A stretch of 64,000 nt of DNA from Sindora glabra. Taxonomy: Eukaryota > Streptophyta > Magnoliopsida > Fabales > Fabaceae. A model generated the notes under the pieces. It saw nothing but the letters and a program-made list of their open reading frames with translations, was not told the origin of the DNA and did no database searches. The translations under genes were made by a program, and so were the position numbers. Shown here one piece after another: positions 38,490-51,029 of the stretch; the first letter of the stretch is position 1, and the number at the start of each line of letters is the position of its first letter. Where the stretch lies: positions 7,019,151 through 7,083,150 of the forward strand of contig CM035235.1 of NCBI GenBank assembly GCA_020226215.1, given 5' to 3'.

Positions 38490-40800
38490 AGTTTAAATAT
38501 AATGAGTTTTAATGATGACAAATGAGTGTTACAATAGCATTGCATGTTTTATGCTAAAGTGATATATATTGTATAAGATTTAATAGACATACAATGTTAT
38601 AATTAATCAAGATGCATGATATGATGATTATGCATATTCTTATACTAATTTGTTATATATTTTATATATAAATTATGTATATTAATATTTTGATATATTT
38701 GATTGGACTAACTATATAATTTGCAAAGTTTATAAACTTTTATATAGGAAAGTCCAATAAGTAAAATTGGAGTTAGCATTAAAGTAAAGAAATGGAAGAT
38801 AATATCATGCTTAACTTAAGAGCAAGGAAGAAAAGCAAGAAAAAAGATGTGATCCAAGTATTGAAGGATGAAAGATTTAAGTTTTGAAAGTTTGGAAGTA
38901 TCAAGGAAAGCCTAATGACTTTATTAGCATAGTTTTTCATTTTAGGCTTAAACTATCTTGTAAAATAGAGTATTTCATAATATAGAACTTAAACATATTG
39001 TTATAATCTTAGCTTGATCAAAAAGTTCTAAAAAGATAGCCCACAATTATGTTTTTACAAAACAGCCTATAGGACACTTCAAAAACTAATGAGATATGAG
39101 GTTTTGATTTTTTTTTAATTTTCATCTTTAGTCACTCTTTTGATCATATCTCATAAAATACTTGTAATTTAATCATAAAACTTTTTCCATATAAAAATAA
39201 ACTCAAATATCTTTCCGTGGACATATCATTTGCTTAAAATAATTAATATATGAAAGAGTTATGATTTTTCTAATTTGAGTCTAGTAATTAGTTTTTGCAT
39301 ACTAGTCCTTTATGATCTTTGCTCATTTCTTTGATCATATCTTAAAAACTATAAATTTTATGAGCACAAAATTATTTTTACATTATAATAAACTTAAATA
39401 GCTTTCCATAGATAGGCCGTTTGCTTAAATTGATTAAGATATGAAAGAGTTATGAATTTTATAAGTTAAGTCTCAAAATCAAATTTTTTTACAATTCACT
39501 GTTTCTGACCTTTGCTTTTTTTTTAATCATATCTCAAAAATTATATTAGATATGAGCATAAAAATAGTCCATTTAAAAGTAAACTTAAATAACTTTCCAA
39601 TGATAGATCATTTGCTCAAAATAGGCTTAAAACGAAAAAGTTATGACCTTTTAAATTTGACTCTGTAATTCTATCTTCAAGAATTAATTAACCAATCGAT
39701 TCTAGATAAACAAAGATAAAAATTCTCATTAGAATATATTAAGCAATCGATTTTGACTATTTTTGTGCATATATAATAGCTATAAATAACTAGTTTTCAT
39801 TTCCAACTACCCCAAATAGCTATAATACTTCATAGGTTTCCTATATAAGCTAAGAAATATCAAATACAACTAAAAGAGAGCATGAACTTCATCTTTTAAC
39901 ATATTTTTCTCATTCTTTCATCAAATCATAATTTGAGCTATTCTTTGTGAAAATTTTCTATTTTAGGACTTCTTTTGTTTGATCCACTTTATAAGTTCGT
40001 TTGTTTCATCCACTTTATAAAAGAATTTATTTAAGTTATTATTCATCATATATATATATCACTTCCTAATTATAAAAGGTGATATATCCCTTAGAAAATC
40101 TTCAAAAGGGTGAGGTATCCATTGTAAAAGGAAGACTTGCTCAAGGAAAAGTAAGGACTTCTTCAAGTGCTAGTTGAAACTTGAAAAATAGTGGATTAAA
40201 ATATAAGTTTAAAAAGTTTAGAGAATGGATGAATACCTTGGAGAGGATATTTAAAGGAAAAACTACTACAAATTCTTGTGTTTGATCTCTCTACCTTATC
40301 TCTTTATTTTTTTCTATACTTCTATTTTTCTTGTTACATACTCTATTTTGTTATTATTATTTATTAAATATATTGTATTTGAATGCTTATGTTTATGCTT
40401 AGATGATTGAATAGTTGAAAGAAAAATCTATCTATGCCTATGCTTCATGATTCTTTATCTATATATAGTTGAATGAATTATTTTCCATAAGTGCATTAAA
40501 TTGTTATATATTATATGCAAACCTCTTCATTAAATTATCTTGGATTTATTTCTTGATAATTTATTTATACGTGATTAAATATGTTTATTTGCATTAATTC
40601 TTTGAATTATCATATCTTAGGTGCAAACTTTTTTATAAAGCTCTCTTAAAATTGTTTGAACTAAAATTTTATCCTCATGATTTCCCAAAATCAAAAACTT
40701 TTCAAGGAAAATTTTAAAAATGGTAAAAGTTTTAAAAACATCTAATTTATCCCCTCTTGGATATGAGTTGCCATGGCCTACACTAACCACATCAATCATT
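38490..40800 (+). mobile_element. Probable Copia-type LTR, solo or truncated
   Basis: The opening (AATGAGTTTTAATGATGACA), a late ACCTTGGAGAGGATA... AAATTCTTGTGTTTGATCTC segment near 40230-40290, and an end with TTTATCCCCTCTTGGATATG near 40745 match the layout of long SIRE/Maximus-like plant LTRs. TTTAATTGG at 40799 could be the eroded start of a primer-binding site. No gag or pol follows, so a solo LTR or truncated element is likely. Boundaries are approximate. Confidence 0.5.
39142..39670 (+). repeat. Three tandem ~191-bp units inside the LTR
   Basis: Unit starts GATCATATCTCATAAA, GATCATATCTTAAAAA and AATCATATCTCAAAAA fall at 39142, 39333 and 39525 (191 and 192 bp apart). Each continues with a CTTTCC(G/A/T) word, ATTTGCT and AAAGAGTTATGA or AAAAGTTATGACC. 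Confidence 0.8.
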
Positions 40801-41089
40801 TAATTGGACCTCCTTCATAAGCATCGATCATGATTTACTATGAAATATTACAAGCAAAAACAAAATCAAAACAAAAAATGTACTAATTGGTTAGATAAGA
40901 TAACAATGATATTATAGCATAGAAATGAAAAAAAAATCATTAGTAACCAATCACCAAAAAATTAATTTTTTTGGCCTAAGAAGCCTTCTTTCCTAATTAT
41001 AATGATCATCTAAGAAATTGAAAAAATTGGTGTAAAATTTCAAAGTTAGTGATGCCTTTTTCCCTTGTCACGGTGGTAAAAAAAGGGGG

Positions 41090-41330
41090 AAAAAACTTTC
41101 TTTGGTTAAGATGTATGCCTAAAGAAGCTAGAGATAGTGCTAATGATAAAATCTTGATATATTGGATCCTGAGTGTAAGATCTATAAAACAAAGAAAAGA
41201 CATTAAGAGGCCCAAGTTAGTATAAGTAAGAGAAAAGTAAATTAGATCTATAGATAAAGTGGTAAAGGATACTATATATTAAGCATAGATATGATGTTGA
41301 AGGGTAAGATTATAATTGTCATTGTTATGA
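41090..41330 (+). repeat. Direct repeat, copy B (partner 37.80-38.06 kb)
   Basis: Homologous to 37.80-38.06 kb over about 230 bp (AAAGAAAAGACATT, AAGTTAGTATAAGTAAG, GATACTATATATT, GATGTTGAAGGGTAAGATTA). Together the pair brackets the LTR at 38.5-40.8 kb. Confidence 0.7.
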
Positions 41331-41334
41331 TGTC

Positions 41335-42840
41335 TATCTATGACACCAAATTCAATTTTAGGCACAATATCTTTGTTTATTAAGGATGAAAATTAGGCAA
41401 TTAAGAGTGATTGAAGGTCAATTTTCACCCGATCATTCTTAATCGATTGAGTGTTAATTTCAAACTAAAACCAACTAAATTTATATCAATAACCAACTCA
41501 AATTGATGAAATCAAATACCAATAAGTTTTGGTTGCTTTGGTTACATTTGACATCTTCCATGTCTTTTTGCCTTCCATGTATAGATGTCACCCTAATCAT
41601 TTTCCATTATTGCTAGTGAAATAGAATAGCCACTCTTAAATTCAAGTTGTGAATCTAATAAAACTAGAACAAGAATTAAAAAGAAAATTTTAAGCATGTA
41701 ATTAGAAAAAAATCATAAGAAAAAATAAATAAATAACTAAAAAAAACTTTTACTTAAAGCAAATGCAAGAAAACTAACAAGAAGCACACATTTGAAAGAA
41801 AGGAAAAATAGCACGAAATCATAAGATCCATAACTAAATAAAATGGAGGATCTCAACATCAACTATAAAAGCATACATGCCATGCAAAAATTGAAATGCT
41901 ACTAATAATTATAAAAGGGAAAGACCTAGAACCAAGCAATTTTGTCACAACCCATCAAGCATAGTTGCGATGCAGTAGCTCTGATTCACAAGTACAAATC
42001 ATGAGTGTGGGTGGCTAATGAAGCGAGAGCTCAAAAAATTGATTTGGTGGAGCAACACAAATAGAAACAGCAATGAATAGTAATCAAAGCTTTACTAGAG
42101 CTTGCTGTTTGACAAACAAGGTAGGAGGAAAAAATGAGGTTTTACCTCAAATGACTGTTGCATCACCTAGTGAAAAAGAACGTCCTTAAAGACACAGTGT
42201 CATTTTTGCAATCTATACGGTCAGTCTTGGGCATATTTGGATAGGATTGTCAATACCCAATACTAACCAAAAATTTTAAAACTCCTATTTTATTCATCCA
42301 TTTGTTCCCAATTAATCAAAAGACTTGCGACTAACCGAGTTTGCTCAGTTTGGATCAAGCAGTTATATTCGGGTCAGGAAAAAATGTCCAACCCTATTGT
42401 CTTTGTATTGGCATGTTAAAAGTGCGTGCACTGTATACACCTGAGTGGCCTCTAGAAATGAGTTTCCTATGTCATAATTGCTTCCAAGTATAGTTTGTCT
42501 AAATGCCATTATGATGTTTGTGAATGTTGTTACTTGGATGATCAATGTGGTAGTTAAATAGTCTTGCGTTAACTGGGTGAGTCTTTGTTATATAGGAATG
42601 TTGAAATTATTTTTTCACTTCCATCCATTCAATTTTTTTTACACATTTGAAATATTAGATCAAACCAAATTTAATAGATTTTAATTTCCTTTTATAAATT
42701 TTAAGATATTGCAATAAATTAAATTTGATGGACACTATTTTTATCAAACAACCATTAAATTGTTTTTGTGAAAAATATATAATGAAAGTGAGACTGATCC
42801 AGTGCCATAAATCAAATCTATAAATCTATTTGACCAATAT
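41335..42840. other. Moderately A+T-rich sequence, no gene recognised
   Basis: Base composition is less extreme than its neighbours between 41.9 and 42.6 kb, but no frame shows recognisable motifs and short open frames are uninformative on both strands. Confidence 0.45.
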
Positions 42841-42849
42841 TTTATGAAT

Positions 42850-43650
42850 CACAATGTGAAACTGCCTTTCAAGTATAAAATCAAAACTATAGATCTATTT
42901 GGCCAATACTTTTCAAGTCTTCCTACAACAAAACATATTGTGGGGACGAATCTAATACTTTCCAAAGGAGTATGAGGTCTACTTGTCAATAGTAGCATTA
43001 ATAACAATCTTCTTAGACATGAAAAACAGCAACGGAACAGAACTAGGTGATGGCGATGCAACAAAGAATGATGATCCAGCTTATGGTTCGCCATCTTTGT
43101 CCCCTAAGGCCATCTCAGATTTCAAAATCAACCTGTGCTATTATAAACATCATTTCAAATTTCTTTAGTGTGACTTCTTAAATGCTCGATCTACAGGCAA
43201 TTGTCCATCTTGTTTATTACGTTTCAAGTTCTCCTTTTGTTTAATTATTCTGACTATAGTTGTTCTAACGGAGCCTGCAATTTGTGTTTGGACCACAGGG
43301 AGTTTACAGGTATCTCCAACGTGGAGGAACAACATAAATAAGAGGCTGTCGTGGCTGTGATGATGGAATTTTTGGAGGCTTCATATGTTTCTTACTTGAA
43401 AAGACAGAGTTCACATGTTGTTGCGGCTGCCGTGAGGATGAAGTTTTGGGACAATCACAACTGCCCTATCCTTGAAGACGAAAAACAAATGAAGTATCAA
43501 AATGAAAGTAATCAAAACTAGAACCAATAAGACACCCTAGCGCACGAACAAGAAAGTAAGGCTAGGTGCTTTTCTTATATATGCATATATTGTTGGCTTG
43601 GCCAGTAGTTCAATGATACTAATTTGTTTTCTTTATACTAATAACATTAT
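42850..43650. other. Less A+T-rich island, younger copy of the 22.9-kb repeat
   Basis: The part from 43170 to 43650 is the better-preserved homologue of 22.93-23.46 kb. In one plus-strand frame around 43300-43460 it reads FTGISNVEEQHK, a stop, then EAVVAVMMEFLEASYVSYLK and SSHVVAAAVRMKFWDN, a protein-like stretch that the older copy does not keep. A gene fragment or an unclassified mobile element are both possible. The overlapping open frames at 42849-43094 (minus) and 42983-43168 (plus) show no known domain. Confidence 0.4.
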
Positions 43651-44110
43651 TATTGTTATTCATATTTTATTATTTATTTTATTTATTGATATTATTATTT
43701 TTATAATTGCTTAACATTGATTATAAATATTTTATTAATATTATTTTCATTATTACTTTTACTATTATTTATTATTTTTAATCATTATTTTTTTATTATT
43801 AACATTTATTATTATTTTTATTTTTACTTCATTATTATATAAACATTAAAATTTTTATTACTATACTAATATTTATAAATATTATTTTATTAATATTATT
43901 AATTATTTTTATATTATTAAGTATTTTATTATATTTATTATTATGATTATTTATTATTATTATTATTATCATTATTGTTATTTTTTATTATTTATTAATA
44001 TTATTTTTATCATTTCTATTATTAATTATTATTTAATAATTATTTTTATTTATACTTTTTATAATTATAATTTCATAATAATAACTCATTATTATCATAT
44101 TAAAAATAAT
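43630..44110. repeat. ATT/TAT trinucleotide-rich low-complexity tract
   Basis: About 480 bp of almost only A and T dominated by ATT and TTA words. The 80-codon open frame inside it (43943-44185) is a by-product of composition. Confidence 0.85.
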
Positions 44111-44420
44111 TTAAAATCCAAAAGGAAAGAATTGGATCCAAAGAAATTGTGGGCAGTATTAAGAAAAAACAAGGGAAGTGAATAAATTTTTTTTTATCCA
44201 AACACATACAAAGGGATTAAAGACTCATAATTTATTTTCTCTTTCCTAATCATCCCAAACAAATAGTCCCTAAATACTGATGCTTTATGTTTTCACTATA
44301 GTATGAAAATTATTATTTGATTGTCTATGTATATTTGTATTCTTAATTATTAATTTGTATTTTTAAAGTATTATAATTTTTAATCATTTATCGATTTATT
44401 TATTTTCATTATATTATTTA

Positions 44421-44939
44421 GAGAAAAGTGCAAATTACATCCTTCAACTTTGAGATGATTGGATTTTACCCTCTTCAACTTTAAAAAATTTGAAAATCAC
44501 CTTTTAAACTTTACAAAACTTGAAAATAACACTCATGTTTCATTTAATTAGCTATTTTATCAAATTATATGATTTTTTAGTAGAATTTTAAACAAGAATC
44601 AAATGATTGTAAAATATAAATTTATTTTGTTAATTTTTTGGATAATAATTTTGTAACTTATATACAAGTATTTAATTAAATTATTTATATATAATTTAAT
44701 TTTATTAATTATATAACATAAAAATTATGCATAAAAAATCTAAAACATACTATAATATCTATATTATTATTTAAAAACTTCTTAAAAAATAACATGGTTT
44801 GATAAAATGGTCAATTAAGAAAATAAATGTTATTTCCAAGTTTTGCAAAGTTTAAAGATGTGATTTTCAAGTTTATAAACTTAAAAGGGGTAAAATCTCA
44901 TCACTGCAAAGTTGAAGGGGATAATTTACATTTTTTCCC
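44421..44939. mobile_element. MITE with ~150-bp terminal inverted repeats
   Basis: The left end begins GAGAAAAGTGCAAATTAC and continues CTTCAACTTTGAGATGATTG; the inverse of the right end begins GGGAAAAAATGTAAATTATC and continues CTTCAACTTTGCAGTGATGA. Pairing runs on through AAAATCACCTTTTAAACTTT to about 150 bp each side, leaving a ~220-bp A+T-rich centre. Long TIRs with GGGAAAA/GAGAAAA ends suggest a Mutator-like MITE; a 9-bp target duplication is not clear. Confidence 0.7.
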
Positions 44940-45393
44940 ATATCATATATTTAATTATGGTTCTAAAAATAAAGATAATGTTAGATATATTTATCTAATA
45001 AAATCTTGTCAAAATAAAAGTAACTATTGAATATATTCAAAGAATTTCTTAGTTAAATAGTGGGTACACAAGTTTTGTGCTCTCTACTAATAAGATATGA
45101 GGTAAATGCAAAGAAGAATAGTTGAAAAATTAAATAACTACCCCTCTTTACATTTATCTCAATTTTTATTGCAGCAAGCATACAATTTATATACCCATTA
45201 ACTAATTAAAAATTTTGCAAGTGAATTTCACTTAATTTGATACTCAATCTTAGAAAATCAAACAAATAAAAGTTAAGTTTCAATTTGAATGTATCCAATA
45301 AAATATTAAAGTGATGTTTTTAAATGCTTCTATACTATCTTTAATACTTATTTTATTTTTGGAGGAGTCAAACTAATATACTTTTCTCATAAA

Positions 45394-45439
<46 letters not shown>

Positions 45440-47869
45440 ACAATTTTTGAAAATTTATGGGGCCTTGGCCCCTAAATATTGAGAGGCCCTACCTCTAAAT
45501 ATCTATCCATTTTGTCATCTAGATGTGAGAAGTACAAAAACTAAAGGATTAGGAATTCAATTAATATATAATTTATTGAAAATTTTAAATGTTTTTTGAA
45601 TAATTTTTCAAATTTTTTAGATTTTTTATGGCATACAACTACAAAGTAACTTGAGAGTATATATCCTACTATCTACCATGGAACTTGTCTAAAATTCTAG
45701 AATAAAGTGAGCTAAATTAATTGGCCTTTCATATTTGGATTTGTTCCCACTTTAAGATTACATACGAGTTAATTCATGAGTAGTTTGAAATTAATTTATA
45801 AAAAGTTCAATTCAAATTTGACTTTAAATGAATTGAGTTTAAATGTTTGATTAATATATAAATTAAGCTTAAGTTGTATGTTATTCAACTCAAATCATTT
45901 ACAAGTTGAATGAGCCTAATAAAAAAAATATTTTTATACTATATATAAATAATATAACACGTAAAAAATTATTCTTATTATTAATTGTTTAAATTTCCTA
46001 AAAAATATAATATTTTGATTCTAGCATATGTTACTTTTTGTTAAATATAATTATTAGCATTATCTAATAATTATGTATATATTTTTAATAGATTTGCTTG
46101 TTGCAAAAAAATTTATATTAATAAGTAAATAGAAATAAAAAATGGTATCTACTTTATTTGTGAATAATGAAATTTTATATACTTAAATTTTGATAAAATG
46201 ATAAACTATTTGAATAAAATTATAAAAACTTATTTAGATTCATATTCAATAGAAATTCAAATTCAAATTTAAATACTCCAGGTCCTAAAAGAAATTGGAG
46301 CTTAACAACATACTATTAAAATAAATTTATATAAACTCATTTAAGCTCCTATTTAAATTAGGTTCAAGTTTAAGTTCAAATTATTTGATTTTAATGATAT
46401 TCAGATTAAATTTGAACTTATTTATTTTTTGTGACTTTAAACTTAAGCATATAAATATTCAACTCATTTTGATTTACTTGCACCCCTAGGTAGCCTACAT
46501 GGGTAAATCAAAATAAATTAGTTTTTGAAGAGGTGAGGGAAACGATGCATGTCTCTTGATTAACAAAGATAATATAGAAAGTGCAACTTTTCAAAAAATA
46601 GAAAAATTTTAAGCTATTTGATTGGCAACTAAGTTCCAAAATAGAAGAAAAAGTTCTACTTCTTACAAATTATAAGAAGATATTTGTCCATAACCCATTA
46701 GTAGCAAAAAAAAATTCATGTCATTTATTATAGAAATACAAAATTAATCCTATTTAATTTAACTAATGATCACCTTAACTTTTTCTATAATAAATATAAT
46801 TTATTGATTAAAAATAGAAATATCATTATTAATTATATAATAAATAGGATGAGTATTATGTAAAATTATATAAAATAAATATTAAAGATTATATCATAAG
46901 TATAAATATAATTATATTAGAAATTTAATTATACATAAAATATATGTACAATATATTCTTCTATATTATTTTATTTATTACTTTTTTATCATTATACTTA
47001 TTATTTATTATTTTAATATTCAATTAGAAAATAAATAATATGTAATTCTTATTTTATATAATTATTTATTTATTTATATTAATTATTTAACTTATATTTT
47101 TCTTCATCTAAATTATGCTTATTTCAATTCCATGAAACAACTTAAGATATATATATATATATATATATATATAAGATATCTTAGTTTTTTTATATAAACT
47201 TATTTTACTTTTTCAATGTAAATTAAAAAGTAAGAAATTATTAATTAAAAAAATTACAATAGAAAGGAAGATCAGAAATATTATTTAAAAAATTAAAAAT
47301 AATTAAAATTTATCAATATTTTTTATTTTTATATGTGGAAGTTAACAACCTTTACTCTTTTATTTAAAAGAAATCATGCATCTAATTTATTATTAATAAT
47401 AAAATAATAATAAAAGATATTATTGTTAATTTGCCATTATGACTAACTAATTCAATTAAAGAGTGTATTTATTGTGAAGTAAGAGATGATGAGTGAAGTC
47501 AATTTAAATATTTTAAATTTATATTTCTCCATTAAAATTACTTAAAAACTTCTTATTATTTATTATTATTAAATTTGTGATATAATTTTTTTGTCTAGAT
47601 GAAAGTGTGAAAGTTACAAACTTTGCATATAAATGTGGAGGTGAACAATCTCCTTTTTTTTGTATTATAATTTTGAGGTATATTAATTATTTTTATAATA
47701 CTTAAAAAATATCAATTTCTTAATGTCAAATAAATAATTTTAAGCATTTCCTAATAAATTGAATTTACTTCTTAAATAATTTAAATAACTGTTTAAATTT
47801 ATTTTATGTATTCAATATCAACCAAATAGCTCCGTAGTATTGTTTTTACTTCTTCTGCAGGAACTAAAG
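44940..47869. other. A+T-rich sequence with (TA)n tracts, no gene
   Basis: Contains TA runs at about 45393-45434 and 47150-47173 and, at 45.8-46.5 kb, phrases such as TTCAAGTTTAAGTTCAAATT derived from the common plant GAGTTCGAGCTCGAG-type low-complexity repeat. Nothing coding is supportable. Confidence 0.6.
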
Positions 47870-49329
47870 GGGTATGCTTGGTAATTTTACTGTTAACCTC
47901 GATTTTAAAAATTTTTTTACCAAAAACCTGCGCCGCAATAAGATTTTACCGGAATGCTTAACAAAAATTTTTTTAAGGCAGTCATGGGGAGGGGGTCCCC
48001 ATGATTGCAATGGTCATAGGGACCCCCTCCCCGTGACATTCCATTTTTTTAAAAAAATTAATTTTAACTTATCAAATTTTTTAAAAAAATCAAAAAAAAT
48101 TTTAAAAAATAATTTTAACTTGTCAGCCTTTTTCATAAAAAATTAATTTTAATTTTTTTAAACAAACTTTTTTAAAAAATTAATTTTAACTTATCAATCT
48201 TTTTTTAAAAAAATTAATTTTAATTTATCAGTCTTCTTTTTTAAAAAAATAATTTTAACTTATCAGATGAGTTATTTTTATAAAGAAAATATATTTTGAA
48301 CTTAAATTTAACTATTTTAGTTTTAACTCTTGATTTACATTTTTTATTTTTTTAGTTTTAATTTGAATTTTTTTAAGTTTTCACATATTTAACGTTACTT
48401 AAACACTAATGAGTATAATGAAATTAGTAAATATCATAAAATATTTAGAATAATTAAAATTTAAATAAATACAAAATTTTTTCTACTCTCCTATAAATTT
48501 ATAAGTTAGAAGATTTAATTTATAAAAAATATATTTTTATACAATATTTTATCATAACACCATGTATATACATATATGATAAGAATATATCATAATTGGA
48601 AAAAAAACCCAAAGATTTATATATGTATATACATAGTGTTATGATAAAATATTGTATAAAATATATTTTGTATAAATTAAATCTTTCAACTTATAAATTT
48701 ATAGGAGAGTAAGAAAAATTCTGTATTTATTGAAATTTTAATTATTCTAAAGATGTTATGATATTTACTAATTTCATTATAGTAATTAGTGTTTAAGTAA
48801 CATTAAATATGTGAAAAACTTAAAATAATTACAAATTAAATCAAAATTAAAATTAAAAAAATTAAAAATGAAAATCAAGGGTTCAAATTAAAATGGCTAA
48901 ATTTAAGCTCAAAATATATTTTCTTTATAAAAATAACTCATCTAATAAACTAAAATTAATTTTTCTAAAAAAAAATTGATAAGCTAAAATTAATTTTTTT
49001 AAAAAAATTTAAAATTTTTTAAAAAAAACTGATAGGCTAAAATTATTTTTTTATGAAAAAAGGCTAACAAGCTAAAATTATTTTTTAGAAAAAATCTGTT
49101 TAAAACAATTTAAATTATTTTTTTAAATGTGGCTGGATGGTGATGGTTTAAAAAAAACTAAAATTATTTTTTTAAAAGAAATGGAATGTCACGAGGGGAC
49201 CCCTCCCCGTGACTGCCTTTTTTCTTTAAAAAAATTTTTTAAGCATTCCAGTAAAATCTTATTGTGGCGCAAATTTTTAGTAAAAAATTTTTGAAATCGA
49301 GGTTAACAGTAAAATTGTCATGCTTACCC
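47870..49329. mobile_element. 1.46-kb foldback element (near-complete palindrome)
   Basis: The left end GGGTATGCTTGGTAATTTTA and the inverse of the right end GGGTAAGCATGACAATTTTA match, and both continue CTGTTAACCTCGATTT. The arms pair throughout: ACACCATGTATATACATATA near 48559 is answered by TATATGTATATACATAGTG just right of the centre, and the ATAAATTTATAAGTT blocks on both sides pair as well. The centre lies at about 48600 with only a short loop (GGAAAAAAAACCC region). Each arm is about 720 bp. No target duplication was found at the flanks. A giant foldback MITE is the best label; no protein is encoded. Confidence 0.85.
47981..48037. repeat. G+C-rich hairpin in left arm
   Basis: GTCATGGGGAGGGGGTCCCC is answered by GGGACCCCCTCCCCGTGAC within 57 bp, giving a very stable hairpin in otherwise A+T-rich DNA. 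The matching site of the right arm (49188-49213) holds only a 26-bp palindrome, so the arms differ here by an internal duplication or deletion. Confidence 0.8.
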
Positions 49330-49798
49330 TATACTTGTTGTAAAAAGAAAGAGATTGAAAGGAAATAAATAAATAAATTTAGTTAGAATAGAAAATTGAA
49401 AAAATTAAAATTTAATACATGGATAAATTAATAATAAAAATTTTTACTCTTAAATTTTCCTTTTTTTCCCTTTTTATTAACAAATTAATGAAAATTTTGA
49501 ATTAAAATTTTTCATTCCTTTATCTCCCTCTTCTTCTATTGTACCAAGCATAAGCATGGGGTTAGGGTTATATAAGGAGGAAAAATGGTGTACTCAGCGT
49601 CTACATTGGTCTAACAACTTTAAATTAGAAAATCTAGTCTATATCTTATTAACCTTATAATGGAAATTGAGAGAGGTATTTAGGCATTTGACGCATTAAT
49701 TTATTAAAAAAAATTATTTTAATAAGATTTATGAGGTAGTTTGTAATTTATAATTTCTTAATTTTTTAACTTATCTATTTTTTTTAATTAATTGTCAT

Positions 49799-50737
49799 TA
49801 GGGCTGTCCACGGTTCTGGTATCAGCAATTTAAAAAAAAATTATTAACTGAACTGATATTTTTGGTTTACAATTTTGCTCACTCGCATCTGATTATTTCA
49901 ATTATATTAATTGTTTACAAGTAAAATCTTCGGAACAAGTTTATGCAGGTTATATCAGTTTCACAATTACAAAAGTCATTTCTTGTTCAATAGCCATCAA
50001 GATAGTCAAGTTGTATTCAAACTTGTTTCAATTACAGGGAATATAATATTATCAAAATCTCATTCCAGTGCAAATGTAAATAAGCATAAAAAAAGGCAAA
50101 CAGTAACAAACAAAATATTAAATGAATTTTTTTATGGATTTAAAGATTTTTAAAAAAGAATGGGAAAGAACTTTTTGCTTTTGTTGATGAAATGGAGATC
50201 AAGTATGAGTTTTCAGAACTTCAAATAAAGAGGATAGCAAAAACTAAAAAGGACACTAGAGGAGAGAGAGGATAGAAGAGCTGAATAGCTAAAAAAAGAA
50301 AGTGTTTAAAAATAGATAGCTAAAGAAATAAAGATATATATAAAAAAGATAAAAAAATATTATAAAAAGAAAACTTACGGTCAATGTTCACACAGTGAAA
50401 TAAGGACTTGGAATTATAAAACTACTAAAGCACAAAAACCAATATTTTTTTTTGTACTGCAATAAATAACAAGTAGTGCACATTTTGCAAAACTAATTAT
50501 AAGAGAGCTTTTGAATGACAAGACTAAAAAGTTTAAATATTTTATTTTCTTATTTTTTTTCTCAGTCGATTGTAATTCATTCGGTAAACAAATTATTGAA
50601 CTGACTAAATAAAATAAAACCATTTTTTATATCTTTTTACTCGCATTCAATTGTCCACCCAACTAAACCGCATCAATTCATTAATTTAAAAGACAAATTG
50701 ACATTTTCCATGGATGAGAAATTTTTGCCCACCCCTA
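49799..50737. mobile_element. hAT-type non-autonomous element with 8-bp TSD
   Basis: The element starts TAGGGCTGTCCACGG and, read from the other end, TAGGGGTGGGCAAAAAT, an imperfect TIR of the TAGGGGTGGGCAA class common in plant hAT elements. It is flanked on both sides by the identical octamer ATTGTCAT (49791-49798 and 50738-50745). Eight-base duplications are the hallmark of hAT insertion. At 939 bp with no recognisable hATC or BED-finger sequence it would depend on a transposase made elsewhere. The small open frames inside have no known domain. Confidence 0.85.
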
Positions 50738-51029
50738 ATTGTCATCTTATATGCGATGTAAATCCTACCCTTATTTTTTTTTATTATTTAAAAAAATACG
50801 TACGCATCACATCAATACATTTTTGGCCTAATCCCATTAATTAAACTTAAAGAAATAAAATAAATAAATAAATAATATTATAAAATATAATTATTTAAAT
50901 GTTAGATAATAATATTCTTTTTTTAATAAATAATAGGGATAATAATATTTTAATTTTAAATATCTTATTGCACCAATATTATTTAACCTCAAAATAAATA
51001 TATATTTATTATTTTATATTATCCCACAT

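Noticed and set aside
42849..43168. Overlapping plus and minus open frames as an exon pair
   Set aside because: Neither has a recognisable domain or convincing splice context; recorded only as part of a repeat island.
43943..44185. 80-codon Tyr/Ile-rich open frame
   Set aside because: Produced by the ATT-rich tract; no start context or conservation.
47874..48146. 90-codon open frame
   Set aside because: It lies wholly inside one arm of the palindrome and encodes low-complexity Asn/Phe/Lys-rich sequence.
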